47,349 nucleotides of DNA from NCBI GenBank assembly GCA_035689345.1, contig DASSLR010000066.1, positions 1 through 47,349 of the forward strand, given 5' to 3'. The position numbers and the translations under genes were made by a program. Below the pieces are notes generated by a model. It saw only the letters and a program-made list of their open reading frames with translations. It was not told where the DNA came from and did no database searches. Positions 8,520 through 16,684 of this stretch are shown here, piece by piece. Source of the stretch: CF-118 sp035689345. Lineage in GTDB: Bacteria; Chloroflexota; Dormibacteria; Dormibacterales; Dormibacteraceae. The number at the start of each line of letters is the position of its first letter. Position 1 is the stretch's first letter.

Positions 8520-9240
8520 CGATCGCCTCGCCGCTGGTCGCGCGTCCCGCTTCGGAGGCCAGCATCAGGCATGTGGCGGCCACATCTTCGGGTGTTATGA
8601 GCCTTCCGCCCTGGTCGGCCAGCAGCGCCCGCAGCGTCTCTTCGCGCGTCCTGCCGGTCTTCTCCATGATGTTCTCGATCGTGCGCTGAGTCATCGGCGT
8701 ATCGACGTACGCGGGGCACACGCAGTTGAAGGTGACCCCGCTGCCCGCGTACTCGGCGGCGAGAGCCCGAGTGAGGCCGACGAGTCCGTGCTTGGCCGCC
8801 GTGTAGGCGGCGATGTAGCGCCCTCCCTGAAGGCCCGCGGTGGAGGCGATGTTGATCACCGTTCCGGAGCCGCGCGCGAGCATCGCCGGCAGCGCAGCCC
8901 GAATGAGGTGGAAGGGGCCATCGAGGTCGGTGGCGATGACGCGCCGCCATGTTTCGTGATCGATGTCGGTGAACTTGCTGGAGATCGCGATCCCGGCCGA
9001 GTTGACCAGGACGTCACACGCGCCGAGCCGCTCCTCGCACTCGCGGACGGCCGCGCGGCACTCGTCTTCGCTGGTCACGTCGGCGACGGCGCAGATGCCG
9101 GCCGAGCCCAGCCAGCGCTCGACCTCTCGAACCTGTTCCGGTTTGCGGACCAGGGCGGCGACCTGGGCGCCTTCGGCGATGAAAGCGCGCGCGATGGCGG
9201 CGCCGATTCCCTGCCGCGCGCCGCTGGCGAGCACGACCAA
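8500..9240 (-). CDS. SDR-family dehydrogenase (3-hydroxyacyl-CoA type candidate)
   Basis: A classical short-chain dehydrogenase of 246 residues. The NAD(P) motif is ASGARQGIGAA at the very N-terminus, NSAG lies near residue 85, the catalytic serine is in INIAST and the catalytic YTAAK is at about 145-149. The start is TTG at 9240, immediately after the preceding gene's stop at 9242, so it can be read as the last gene of the DUF4129/MoxR/DUF58 operon; functionally it fits better with the anthraniloyl-CoA genes it converges upon, where an alcohol/ketone dehydrogenase is needed. Which context is right cannot be decided from sequence alone. Confidence 0.88.
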   Translation of the reverse strand: MVVLASGARQGIGAAIARAFIAEGAQVAALVRKPEQVREVERWLGSAGICAVADVTSEDECRAAVRECEERLGACDVLVNSAGIAISSKFTDIDHETWRRVIATDLDGPFHLIRAALPAMLARGSGTVINIASTAGLQGGRYIAAYTAAKHGLVGLTRALAAEYAGSGVTFNCVCPAYVDTPMTQRTIENIMEKTGRTREETLRALLADQGGRLITPEDVAATCLMLASEAGRATSGEAIVIGRET

Positions 9241-9241
9241 G

Positions 9242-9751
9242 CTACGCGCGCTCGTCGGAGGTGCGGCCCAGGACGATCAACAGTCCGATGACCGCAAGCA
9301 CCGCGGCCACCCCGGCCAGGACGCTGATCGTTCCGGCCGGGGCGGGCACCCAGAAGGCGCCAATCAGCACCAGCCAGGCCACACCAAATCCCACGACGCA
9401 CACGCCGGCGGTGATGCTCGCCCGCATCGCCAGCGCCCAATTCCCGCCGGGCAGGGAGTAGCGGCCCTCCTCGAGGGAGAGGTGGCCCAGCTCCATCGCC
9501 AGCAGCACCAGCGTGCCGACGAGCGGCGCGCTGAGATCGAGCGGGGCCTGCTGCAGCACCAGCGCGATCAGATAGGTTCCGGCGAGCAAGGCGCCCGCCG
9601 TGGTGATGAAGGCCGGGATCCCGAATATCGCGCCGGCGGCGAGCACGACGATCGCCAGCGATCCGCCGACCAGGCCTCCCTTGCCGCCCACGACCAGGGC
9701 CGCGCCGAGCACGCACGCCGCGCTGCCGAGTGCCATGGCCGGCCGGTTCAC
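9242..9751 (-). CDS. Small integral membrane protein of the MoxR/DUF58 operon
   Basis: A 169-residue hydrophobic protein starting with GTG at 9751 within the DUF58 stop (GTGA). It has about five predicted membrane segments: roughly residues 8-25, 27-50, 60-80, 95-120 and 130-150, separated by very short loops, with one polar loop LEEGRYSLPGG in the middle. I do not recognise the family. Position suggests an accessory membrane component acting with the DUF58, MoxR and DUF4129 proteins. Confidence 0.8.
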   Translation of the reverse strand: MNRPAMALGSAACVLGAALVVGGKGGLVGGSLAIVVLAAGAIFGIPAFITTAGALLAGTYLIALVLQQAPLDLSAPLVGTLVLLAMELGHLSLEEGRYSLPGGNWALAMRASITAGVCVVGFGVAWLVLIGAFWVPAPAGTISVLAGVAAVLAVIGLLIVLGRTSDERA

Positions 9752-11019
9752 GCCGGCCTCCGCGTGCGGACCGAGCGCCGGAAGGCGTCGAGCTGGTCGA
9801 GCAGCACGGTCACCGGCCGGTCCTCCGCCCAGGTTGCGAGGGGGATGCCCGCGGCGGCGAGCCGGTCGCGAAGCAAGCCTCGCCGCGCCTCGTACAGGCG
9901 CCGCGCGATTGCCTCGACGTCGCCGGCGGGTGGCGGCAGGAACTCGGCCGGCGGGATCTCCACGATCGCCAGGTCGCGGCCGCGGGCGGCGAGGTCCAGC
10001 AGCGCATCCACGGAGCGCTCGTCGGCGAGCGGGCTGACGGCGATCACCTGGGCGTTGGCCCGCAGCGTGCGGGCCGGCACGTGGGCGATCCCGCGCCACG
10101 CGTAGCTCACCTGGACCTGCGTGTCGATGAGCGCATCCAGGATTCGATACGCCTGCGCGGTGCCGGAGCCCGGCTGCAGCCAGCGCAGCACCGCGCCCCA
10201 GCCGATGACGCCGACGCGGTCGCGCTGCTGCAGGTGCGCGCGCGCCAGGGCTGCAGCGACGCGCACCGAGGTGAGCAATGTCGAACGCTCGGCGGTGCCG
10301 ACGCTCGCGTACGAATCCAGGAACACGATCACGTCGGAGCTGCGCTCAGGGTGGCGCCGGTTCACCATGAACGACCCGCGCCGCGCGCTGGCCCGCCAGT
10401 TGACGCGGCGCACCTGGTCCCCCGGTTGGTAGGCGGCGATATCGGCCAGCTCCATGCCCTCGCCACGGGCGCGCGAAAGGTTGGCGCCCGCGGCGCGCTG
10501 TGTGTCGAGCGGTCGCAGCAGGCGGCGAACCGACTCCGGTCGGGGATAGACGCGAAGGTCGATGCCCAGCGGGGCGTCCAGGCGCCACGCGTAAAGACCG
10601 AGTCGATCGTGCGCGGTGAGGTGCAGCGCCTGGAGCCGGTGGCCGCCCCATCGCGCGGCCTCGATTTGCAGCTCGAGGTCCTCGGTGCTCGCGCTCGGCC
10701 GCAGCAGGCGCGGCAGCTCGGAGCCGGCGGCCAGGCCCTGGGCGAGGGGCAGGCGCACCTCCAGCTCCGGCGGGCGCGGCTCACACGTCACCGTGAGGTG
10801 CAGCGTCATCGGCTCGCCCTCGAGCACGTGATCCCGATCGAGCGAGGCCGACGCCTCGAGCCGCGGCGTGCGCGCCAGCGCCAGGCCGACAACCAGCAGC
10901 GTCAGCATCGGCGCGGCGACGGCCAGTGCTTCGATGCGTCCGCCCGCGAGGCCCGCGACGAGGAGGAATGCGACCAGCACGGAGTAGCCGCGGACGCGCG
11001 GAGAGACGCGGGTGCTCAC
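9748..11019 (-). CDS. DUF58 domain-containing membrane-anchored protein
   Basis: A 423-residue protein with two close membrane segments at the N-terminus (about 11-28 and 33-50), then a beta-rich region, then the DUF58 signature around residues 195-225: ADIAAYQPGDQVRRVNWRASARRGSFMVN. A von Willebrand A-like region follows (DVIVFLDSYASV), with the DxSxS metal site replaced by DSYAS. DUF58 proteins regularly accompany MoxR ATPases and DUF4129 or transglutaminase-like proteins, and are thought to be partners in membrane protein or envelope assembly, though the biochemistry is poorly known. The GTG start at 11019 overlaps the MoxR stop (GTGA) and its own stop overlaps the next gene's start. Confidence 0.93.
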   Translation of the reverse strand: MSTRVSPRVRGYSVLVAFLLVAGLAGGRIEALAVAAPMLTLLVVGLALARTPRLEASASLDRDHVLEGEPMTLHLTVTCEPRPPELEVRLPLAQGLAAGSELPRLLRPSASTEDLELQIEAARWGGHRLQALHLTAHDRLGLYAWRLDAPLGIDLRVYPRPESVRRLLRPLDTQRAAGANLSRARGEGMELADIAAYQPGDQVRRVNWRASARRGSFMVNRRHPERSSDVIVFLDSYASVGTAERSTLLTSVRVAAALARAHLQQRDRVGVIGWGAVLRWLQPGSGTAQAYRILDALIDTQVQVSYAWRGIAHVPARTLRANAQVIAVSPLADERSVDALLDLAARGRDLAIVEIPPAEFLPPPAGDVEAIARRLYEARRGLLRDRLAAAGIPLATWAEDRPVTVLLDQLDAFRRSVRTRRPA

Positions 11020-11969
11020 GCCTCGGCGGGTGGCGTCGCCACGGAATCCAGGCAGCGCCTCACGACCTCGTCACCGGTCACGCGCTGGATCCACACCTCA
11101 GGCCGCAGCGTGAGCCGGTGCGCGAGAGCGGGCACGGCCACCGCCTTCACGTCTTCGGGAATGACGTAATCGCGCCCGCGCACTGCGGCATGGCAGCGCG
11201 CCAGTTTCATGAGCGCGAGCGAACCTCGCGGGCTCGCTCCGACCTGTACGGCCGCCGCCTTTCTGGTCGCCGTGACCAGGTCGACGATGTAGAGACCGAC
11301 CGCCTCGGAGATGTGTACGGATTCGACGACGCGGCCGAGCTCCCTAAGCTGCTCGATCTCGAGCCGGCGCGTGAGCACCACCTCGTCCTTTCCTCGTTCG
11401 GCCCTGCGCGCCAGCATGTCCCACTCCTCCGCGCGCTTGGGGTAGCCGACCTGCAGGCGGAGCATGAAGCGGTCGAGCTGCGCCTCGGGCAGCGCGTAAG
11501 TGCCCTCGAACTCGATCGGATTCTGCGTGGCGATCACGATGAACGGCGGTGCGAGTCGATGCGTGACACCGTCCGCGGTGACCTGGAATTCCTGCATCGC
11601 CTCGAGCAGCGCGGCCTGCGTCTTGGCCGGCGCGCGATTGACCTCGTCGGCCAGCACGAGGTTCGCGAAGATCGGCCCGGGCCGGAACTCGAACGTCGCC
11701 TGCCGCTGGTCGAGCACAGACGAGCCGGTGATGTCGGAAGGCATCAGGTCGGGCGTGAACTGGATGCGGCTGAAGCGCAGACCGAGAACCTGCGCGAACG
11801 AGCGGGCCATCAGGGTCTTGGCGAGACCGGGGTAGTCCTCGATCAGGATGTGGCCGCCGGCCAGGATTCCCAGCAGGACCATCTCCAGCGCCGCGCGCTT
11901 GCCCACCACCGCGCGCTCCACCTCATCGAGCACGGATTCCGTGGCGGACGCGATCGAATCGATCTTCAA
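11016..11969 (-). CDS. MoxR-family AAA+ ATPase
   Basis: A 317-residue AAA+ chaperone-like ATPase. Walker A is degenerate as EDYPGLAKTLMAR (about residues 45-57; canonical MoxR reads EGVPGLGKT, so E-D-Y replaces E-G-V and alanine replaces the second glycine). Walker B is LVLADEVNRAPAKTQ and the sensor region is VIATQNPIEFEGTYALPEAQLDRF. MoxR ATPases are believed to remodel or load cofactors into partner VWA/DUF58 proteins. The TTG at 11969 overlaps the stop of the upstream gene (TTGA), which explains why a much longer in-frame extension upstream, antisense in character, should be ignored. Confidence 0.95.
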   Translation of the reverse strand: MKIDSIASATESVLDEVERAVVGKRAALEMVLLGILAGGHILIEDYPGLAKTLMARSFAQVLGLRFSRIQFTPDLMPSDITGSSVLDQRQATFEFRPGPIFANLVLADEVNRAPAKTQAALLEAMQEFQVTADGVTHRLAPPFIVIATQNPIEFEGTYALPEAQLDRFMLRLQVGYPKRAEEWDMLARRAERGKDEVVLTRRLEIEQLRELGRVVESVHISEAVGLYIVDLVTATRKAAAVQVGASPRGSLALMKLARCHAAVRGRDYVIPEDVKAVAVPALAHRLTLRPEVWIQRVTGDEVVRRCLDSVATPPAEA

Positions 11970-12490
11970 TCTCGGCTGAGACCTTCGAGCGCGTCCACCA
12001 TGCGCGCCAGTGCCGCTCCGTCCAGCTCGCGCCGGCCTCGGCCCGGTGGTTCGGGGCGCTCGGGCCGCACCAGCTCCCACAATTCCGGGCCGAGCAGCGC
12101 GGAGGCACGTTCCCGGTCGAAGAAAAGGTCGACGCCGCGGCGTCGCGCGAGAAGGCCCGCGGCGATGTCGACCATCACCGGACGCAATCGATAGTGCCGG
12201 TCGAACTCGGAGCTCATGGCCAGCTGGACGGCCAGCTGCAGGCTCTCGAGGTCGGCGGGGACCTCGATGACCGGTGCTCGGCGCCGGCGCCAGAATCGCG
12301 GCGGGCGCCACGAGTTCTGCGGCGCGGTTGCGACCAGGCCGGCCGCGGCCACGGACGCGATGAGTGCCAGCGCCAGCAGCCACAGCCGCGTGACAGCGCC
12401 CGCGTGCGACGGGGTCAGCGCCAGCGCCGCACCCGCGACGACGCTCACCATGACCGCGACCTGGAAGGTGCGGGCCAGTCGCGGGCTCAC
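11966..12490 (-). CDS. Two-TM membrane protein of the MoxR operon
   Basis: A 174-residue protein with two N-terminal membrane segments (about 9-25 and 33-53), a basic RFWRRRRAP stretch just inside, and a charged helical C-terminal domain ending ALARMVDALEGLSRD. I do not recognise a named family. It sits between the DUF4129 gene, whose stop it overlaps (GTGA at 12487-12490), and the MoxR gene, which it overlaps by TTGA. Stoichiometric co-translation with both is therefore likely. Confidence 0.85.
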   Translation of the reverse strand: MSPRLARTFQVAVMVSVVAGAALALTPSHAGAVTRLWLLALALIASVAAAGLVATAPQNSWRPPRFWRRRRAPVIEVPADLESLQLAVQLAMSSEFDRHYRLRPVMVDIAAGLLARRRGVDLFFDRERASALLGPELWELVRPERPEPPGRGRRELDGAALARMVDALEGLSRD

Positions 12491-13317
12491 TCGTCAGGGG
12501 CCTTCAGGGCGTCAAACGCGACGATCGCCTCCTGTTTCATGTCGCGGGAGACGGGGTGGGGGCTGAAGCGCGCGACGTGATAGAGGCCGGTCAGCGCCGT
12601 CGCCGCCCGCCGCCGGCCGGACGAGCCTGATATCAGCCGCGCCAGGTATTCGTTCGGCGCCTCGTGCGGCCGGCGCTCGAGGCCGCGCCGCGAGAACACG
12701 TGCTCCATGGCCGCGTAGGCGCGGATCACCGCCGTCCGAGGGTCGCGGATCGAGCTCAGCTCGGCGAGCCCTGCCTCGGCGCCTTCGGTGATCGCGGCGT
12801 CGGGTGCCGGGCCAGTCGCTGTCCGGCGGCTTCCGTAGAGGTGCCAGAGCACGAACACAGCCAGGGCCAGGACCGCCGCCGCGCCGAGCGCGAACCCGGC
12901 CCAGTCGTAGAGGGACAGCTGGGGCGTGGGTCCCGAGTGCAGCGCGTGTGTGCCGGCCAGGCCGCCGGCGACACGCGAAGATCTGCCGCTCAGCTGGCCG
13001 CGCTGCAGGAAGAGGATGCCGACCACGAGGTATGTGAGGCCGACCGTGACCAGCAGGCGCCACCGGGACCTTCGCCGCGAGCGTGCGCTTCTGCCTGGGA
13101 TCGGCCGAGGGAACGCCCAGATGGTCACACCGAGCATCACCACACCGACGGCGATCACGAACACGGCCACCGCTTCGGCGAGCGCCTCGTAGATGCGGCC
13201 CGGCGAAGGCAGCGCGGGCGCCTCGCCCCCCGCGCGCACCAGCGCCGCCAGCCCGATCAGGAGCAGGCCGAGCGCGGGGATCGCGAAGAGCCTGAGCGAA
13301 CGACCACGGTGGGCCAT
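12487..13317 (-). CDS. DUF4129 domain-containing membrane protein
   Basis: A 276-residue protein with membrane segments near residues 9-27, 42-64, 83-102 and 138-160. The cytosolic C-terminal region carries the DUF4129 hallmark around 200-235 (AVIRAYAAMEHVFSRRG followed by RPHEAPNEYLARL). This domain is commonly found at the C-terminus of bacterial transglutaminase-like membrane proteins and beside MoxR/DUF58. The ATG at 13317 is chosen over an earlier in-frame start at 13368 because a GAGG motif lies five bases upstream and the earlier start would translate through a conserved palindromic operator. It heads the operon, and two palindromic operators lie 46 and 87 bases ahead of its start. Confidence 0.9.
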   Translation of the reverse strand: MAHRGRSLRLFAIPALGLLLIGLAALVRAGGEAPALPSPGRIYEALAEAVAVFVIAVGVVMLGVTIWAFPRPIPGRSARSRRRSRWRLLVTVGLTYLVVGILFLQRGQLSGRSSRVAGGLAGTHALHSGPTPQLSLYDWAGFALGAAAVLALAVFVLWHLYGSRRTATGPAPDAAITEGAEAGLAELSSIRDPRTAVIRAYAAMEHVFSRRGLERRPHEAPNEYLARLISGSSGRRRAATALTGLYHVARFSPHPVSRDMKQEAIVAFDALKAPDE

Positions 13318-13353
13318 TGGTGCCTCATTCTCCGCCGCCCGCAGGTCGTTCCA

Positions 13354-13412
13354 CGCGTTTGCATGCAAACGCGCGTTTCGATACCGGAATTCACTTCGTT
13401 TGTATGCAAACG
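13354..13412 (-). promoter_or_regulatory. Paired palindromic operators upstream of the DUF4129/MoxR operon
   Basis: Two palindromes lie in the 99-base gap before the operon. The first, 13354-13373, is a perfect 20-base inverted repeat, CGCGTTTGCATGCAAACGCG. The second, 13397-13412, is CGTTTGTATGCAAACG, symmetrical except for one base pair. Their centres are 41 bp apart, close to four helical turns. No U-rich tract follows, so they are not intrinsic terminators. The same core, TTTGTATACAAA, occurs twice at 37530-37583 with 42-bp spacing in front of a peroxiredoxin gene. This arrangement looks like cooperative binding or looping by one dimeric regulator; the regulator is unknown. Confidence 0.8.
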
Positions 13413-13416
13413 GCGC

Positions 13417-13968
13417 TTACCTCGCGCGCGTGACCCAGTCGTCGTCGCGGCCGGCGACGCCGCGCTGCCCGAGGAAGAGGCTCATCTGGGCGGCGTGTCC
13501 CTGGACGTGCCGCAGGTTGTAGAGCACCAGCTCCAGGTAGGTCACCTGCTTGCCCTCGGTCCATGGGTACTCGACGAGACGGCCGCCCTGCTCGTCGGTC
13601 AGGGCCAGAAGGACCTCGTGGCATCTTTCGCGCAATGACGTCAGGTAGCGGCCCAGCTGCTCCTTCGTGTACGGCCGCTCCGGTGTGGTCTGCGGTGAGT
13701 CGACCTCGCCCTGGATGAACGGAGCCGGCGGAGAGAAATCGGCTTCAGGAGCGCCCGTCATGTAGAGGTCGAGCCAGACCAGCGAGTGATAGGCGACGTA
13801 CCAGAACTCGGCGAAGCTGCGCGGGAACCATTCAGGCGGTTCCTCCGGCCAGACCCGCTCCGTCCAGAGCGAGTCGGGACAGGACTTCATCGCCACTTCG
13901 AGCATGTCGATCGCGGCGCCGAACTGCTCCCACAGCGCGGAGCCCAGGACGGCGGTTTTCTTGGCCAT
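13417..13968 (-). CDS. DinB-like four-helix protein
   Basis: A 183-residue protein resembling the DinB/YfiT superfamily, four-helix bundles that usually bind a divalent metal through three histidines and include thiol S-transferases. Candidate ligands are His61 in FWYVAYHSLVW and the HxxxH pair in RHVQGHAAQ near residues 153-157. No substrate can be named. It starts with ATG at 13968 and ends just before the paired operators, so it is probably a separate transcription unit from the downstream MoxR operon. It is divergent from the M16 peptidase gene, 66 bases apart. Confidence 0.75.
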   Translation of the reverse strand: MAKKTAVLGSALWEQFGAAIDMLEVAMKSCPDSLWTERVWPEEPPEWFPRSFAEFWYVAYHSLVWLDLYMTGAPEADFSPPAPFIQGEVDSPQTTPERPYTKEQLGRYLTSLRERCHEVLLALTDEQGGRLVEYPWTEGKQVTYLELVLYNLRHVQGHAAQMSLFLGQRGVAGRDDDWVTRAR

Positions 13969-14034
13969 GAGCGAAGGCTAACGACTGAGGCCGTTGCTCC
14001 GTAGAGAGGGCGGGCGATCGAAGAGAATCGATGG

Positions 14035-15720
14035 ATGGCCGCATGGGATCGCGAGGTCAACATCACATCGATCGACGGAGTGCCGGTGGTCTGGGCCGAA
14101 GCGGCGGGGCCGCTCCGCGCCACTCTCATGTTCAGGGTCGGCCGCGTCGACGAGAAGCTCGCCTGGGGCGGCATCACTCACCTGGTCGAACACCTGGCCC
14201 TGTTTCATCTCGGGCCGAGGCAGACGTACGAGTTCAACGGTGCTGTCACGAGCAACCGCACGCTGTTCTACGCGTCGGGCTCGCCGCAGGAAATCGTGAC
14301 CTTCCTGGGCCACGTCACGACGTCGCTCGCCAATCTCCCGCTCGACCGCGCCGAGACCGAGAAGTCAGTCCTGCTCGCGGAAGCGTCATCGCGTCCTCTC
14401 TCGCCGGCCGATGTGATGTTCAGCCTGCGTTTCGGCGCACGAGGCAACGGCCTTCACCGCTACAAGGAGTTCGGTCTCTACCACCTGACCCCTGACTGGA
14501 TCAAGTGGTGGGCGACCCGCTGCTTCACCCGCGACAACGCCGTGCTGTGGATGAGCGGGCCGCCGCCATCCGATCTCCGGCTTCAGCTTCCACCCGGGCA
14601 GAGGCTGGCCGACGTCCCGGTGACCCCGCTGCCGCTGAGCCTGCCCGCGTATGCACAGGCCAACGTGGGCGGTGCGGGGGTCTCGATGGTGGCGGCGCGC
14701 TCGACAGCCCTGGCCATGGCCTCGAGCGTCGCGGCGACGCGCCTGCTGCAGCGGCTGCGCTACGAAAAGGGCATCGCGTACAGCGTCCAGGGCGGCTACT
14801 TTCCGATGGACCAGCAACAGGCGCACGTTTCGTTGTGGACCGACGCGCAGCAGGGCCAGGCGGCAACCGTCCTGGAGAACTCGGTTCATTCCATTTACGG
14901 AATGAGCACCGAAGGCCCGAGCCCAGGGGAGCTTGCCGAGGAGGTCGAAACGTTCACGCGCAACCTCGACCGCGACGAAGCTCCGCTCCACTGGCTCGAC
15001 CGGACTGCCGTCCGCCTGCTGAACGGCGAGCCGGTGCAGCGGCCCTCAGAGCTGGTCGAGGACATGCGGTCGGTCACGCCTTCGGCCGCACGCGACGCGA
15101 TGGCGTCGGCGCTTCGCACCGCGATCTATCTCGGTCCGTCAGATGTGCCGGCGCCCGCCGGCATCCACGCTTATGTGATCCCTTCGGTCGATCGTGTTCG
15201 TGGCCAGGTGCTGCAGCACGTCGGCGGCCAGCGCTTGAAGCACCCGCCCGAGCTCACCTTCGGCGATGACGGCGTGACGATGGACATCAACCCCGACGAC
15301 CGCGTCACCGTGCGCTACCAGGCCTGCGAGGCCGTGATCAAGTACGGCGACGGCGGCATCTGCCTGGTGGGGTCCGACGGCTCGTTCATGCCCATCAACC
15401 CAGGCGAATGGGTGCAGGCCCCGGCAGCGATCCAGAGAGTTCTGCAGCTCGTCCCGCCCGAAGTCGTTGCGCCGATCCCGAACGAAAAGACCGTTCTCGC
15501 GGTGAATGTCCCAGCGCCACAGCCGAAGTCATCGGGGTTTGCGCCGATGGGCGTTACGGTCGAGCGCTGGATCGGGCTGTTCGTCTTCGTCGCGGTCGCG
15601 GTGGCCCTGCTGGCGTTCGCTTTCTTCGGCAACGCGTCGCGAATCGGCAGCGGCCCGCCGCTGATCAGCCTGGTGATCTGGTTTCTGATCGGGCTGCGGT
15701 TTGTCAGGCGCCTGCTCTGA
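14035..15720 (+). CDS. Membrane-anchored M16 family metallopeptidase
   Basis: A 561-residue protein with the inverted zinc motif HLVEH (His49, Glu52, His53) and, downstream, a Glu109-x6-Glu116 pair that matches the two distal glutamates of pitrilysin-type peptidases, although the interval is about 14 residues shorter than in pitrilysin. A second, inactive-looking M16 half contains RLRYEKGIAYSVQGGYF, the usual R-Y motif of the C-terminal half. Beyond about residue 410 there is a compact beta-rich segment (DDRVTVRYQACEAVIKYGDGG) that I cannot assign, then two membrane segments near 520-540 and 545-558. M16 enzymes degrade short peptides inside a closed chamber; tethering to the membrane by the C-terminus is unusual. 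The start is ATG at 14035. Confidence 0.82.
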   Translation: MAAWDREVNITSIDGVPVVWAEAAGPLRATLMFRVGRVDEKLAWGGITHLVEHLALFHLGPRQTYEFNGAVTSNRTLFYASGSPQEIVTFLGHVTTSLANLPLDRAETEKSVLLAEASSRPLSPADVMFSLRFGARGNGLHRYKEFGLYHLTPDWIKWWATRCFTRDNAVLWMSGPPPSDLRLQLPPGQRLADVPVTPLPLSLPAYAQANVGGAGVSMVAARSTALAMASSVAATRLLQRLRYEKGIAYSVQGGYFPMDQQQAHVSLWTDAQQGQAATVLENSVHSIYGMSTEGPSPGELAEEVETFTRNLDRDEAPLHWLDRTAVRLLNGEPVQRPSELVEDMRSVTPSAARDAMASALRTAIYLGPSDVPAPAGIHAYVIPSVDRVRGQVLQHVGGQRLKHPPELTFGDDGVTMDINPDDRVTVRYQACEAVIKYGDGGICLVGSDGSFMPINPGEWVQAPAAIQRVLQLVPPEVVAPIPNEKTVLAVNVPAPQPKSSGFAPMGVTVERWIGLFVFVAVAVALLAFAFFGNASRIGSGPPLISLVIWFLIGLRFVRRLL

Positions 15721-15722
15721 CT

Positions 15723-16667
15723 TCAGATCAGCTCGGCGTCCTGGGGAAGGTCCTCGAGCTCAGCGTGGTCGTCGACGACGCGAAGCAGGTTCGCCAGTGT
15801 GGGCGACGGGTCGCCTTCTCGGTACGCGACCACCAGGTCGACGAACGGAGCGGGCGACATCGAGCGGAAAGTGAGCCCGTCGGACGGAGCCGTGTCCGTG
15901 TAGCGGCGCACCACCACGACCGCGGCCTGACCCGACCTGGCGCTCGTCTCGATGGCCAGGTCGCTGGGATCCTCGGAGACGACGTTCAGCCGCGCGCCCG
16001 TCCGGCTTTCGAACCATGAGGTGAGCGCGACCAGAAGGTCCGGGTTGACCGCGGCGGGCGGCATGCCGAGGCCCTCGTCGCGCAGCACGGCGACCGGCAC
16101 GATCTCCAACCGTGCCAGGTGATGAGTCGCTCGCAACGCCAGGATGATCTCTTCGTGGCGGATGGTGCGCGTGGCGATCCCGGGTGGACGCGCCGCCGGC
16201 ATCAGAGCGAGGGCCGCATCGGTCGTGTGGTCGCGAAGACGCTGGAGGTTTGCGCCTGACGATCCGGCGGTCGTTTCCACGTTGACCCCTGGAAAACGCC
16301 GGCGGTACTCGGCGATGATCGATCCCGCAAGCGCGCTGTCGCCCGCCGAGTGATAGGCGATGCGCACCTGCCCCGTCGTCCCCTTGCGGTAGTCCTTCAG
16401 CTCTCCCCGCGCCTCTTCGTCCAGCTGCACCAGCCTTTGCGCGTACGGCAGCAGCAGCTCACCGGCGGTGGTCAGGCGCACCTCGCGCGCGCTCCGCTCG
16501 AAGAGGCGCACGCCCAGCTCGCGCTCGAGCGACTGCACGCGCTGCGTCAGCGCGGGTTGCGTCAGGTTCAGCTGCTCGGCAGCCTGACCAAAATGGCCGA
16601 CCGTGGCGACCGTCAGGAAAGCCCGCAGCTGACGCAGCTCCAAGTCATTTGGGATTATGCGCGGCAC
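15723..16667 (-). CDS. LysR-family transcriptional regulator
   Basis: A 314-residue LysR protein. The N-terminal winged helix is intact: LRQLRAFLTVATVGHFGQAAEQLNLTQPALTQRVQSLERELGVRLFER, followed by the linker helix and a periplasmic-binding-like effector domain beginning near residue 92 (GQVRIAYHSAG). The GTG at 16667 is used. Its stop lies two bases from the stop of the convergent M16 gene. Its target is not evident: no divergent gene is present, since the response regulator upstream lies on the same strand and ends at 16685. Confidence 0.92.
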   Translation of the reverse strand: MPRIIPNDLELRQLRAFLTVATVGHFGQAAEQLNLTQPALTQRVQSLERELGVRLFERSAREVRLTTAGELLLPYAQRLVQLDEEARGELKDYRKGTTGQVRIAYHSAGDSALAGSIIAEYRRRFPGVNVETTAGSSGANLQRLRDHTTDAALALMPAARPPGIATRTIRHEEIILALRATHHLARLEIVPVAVLRDEGLGMPPAAVNPDLLVALTSWFESRTGARLNVVSEDPSDLAIETSARSGQAAVVVVRRYTDTAPSDGLTFRSMSPAPFVDLVVAYREGDPSPTLANLLRVVDDHAELEDLPQDAELI

Positions 16668-16684
16668 GTAGTGACGCCCGAGCG

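Noticed and set aside
11970..12383. N-terminal extension of MoxR by about 138 residues
   Set aside because: The extension is Arg/Pro/Gly-rich shadow sequence inside the two-TM gene. The TTG at 11969 overlaps that gene's stop in the same style as its neighbours and begins just before the conserved MoxR N-terminus.
13354..13412. Palindromes as intrinsic terminators for the DinB-like gene
   Set aside because: No U-rich tract follows in either direction, the repeats are perfect around their centres with no loop, and the same element recurs upstream of a gene at 37530.
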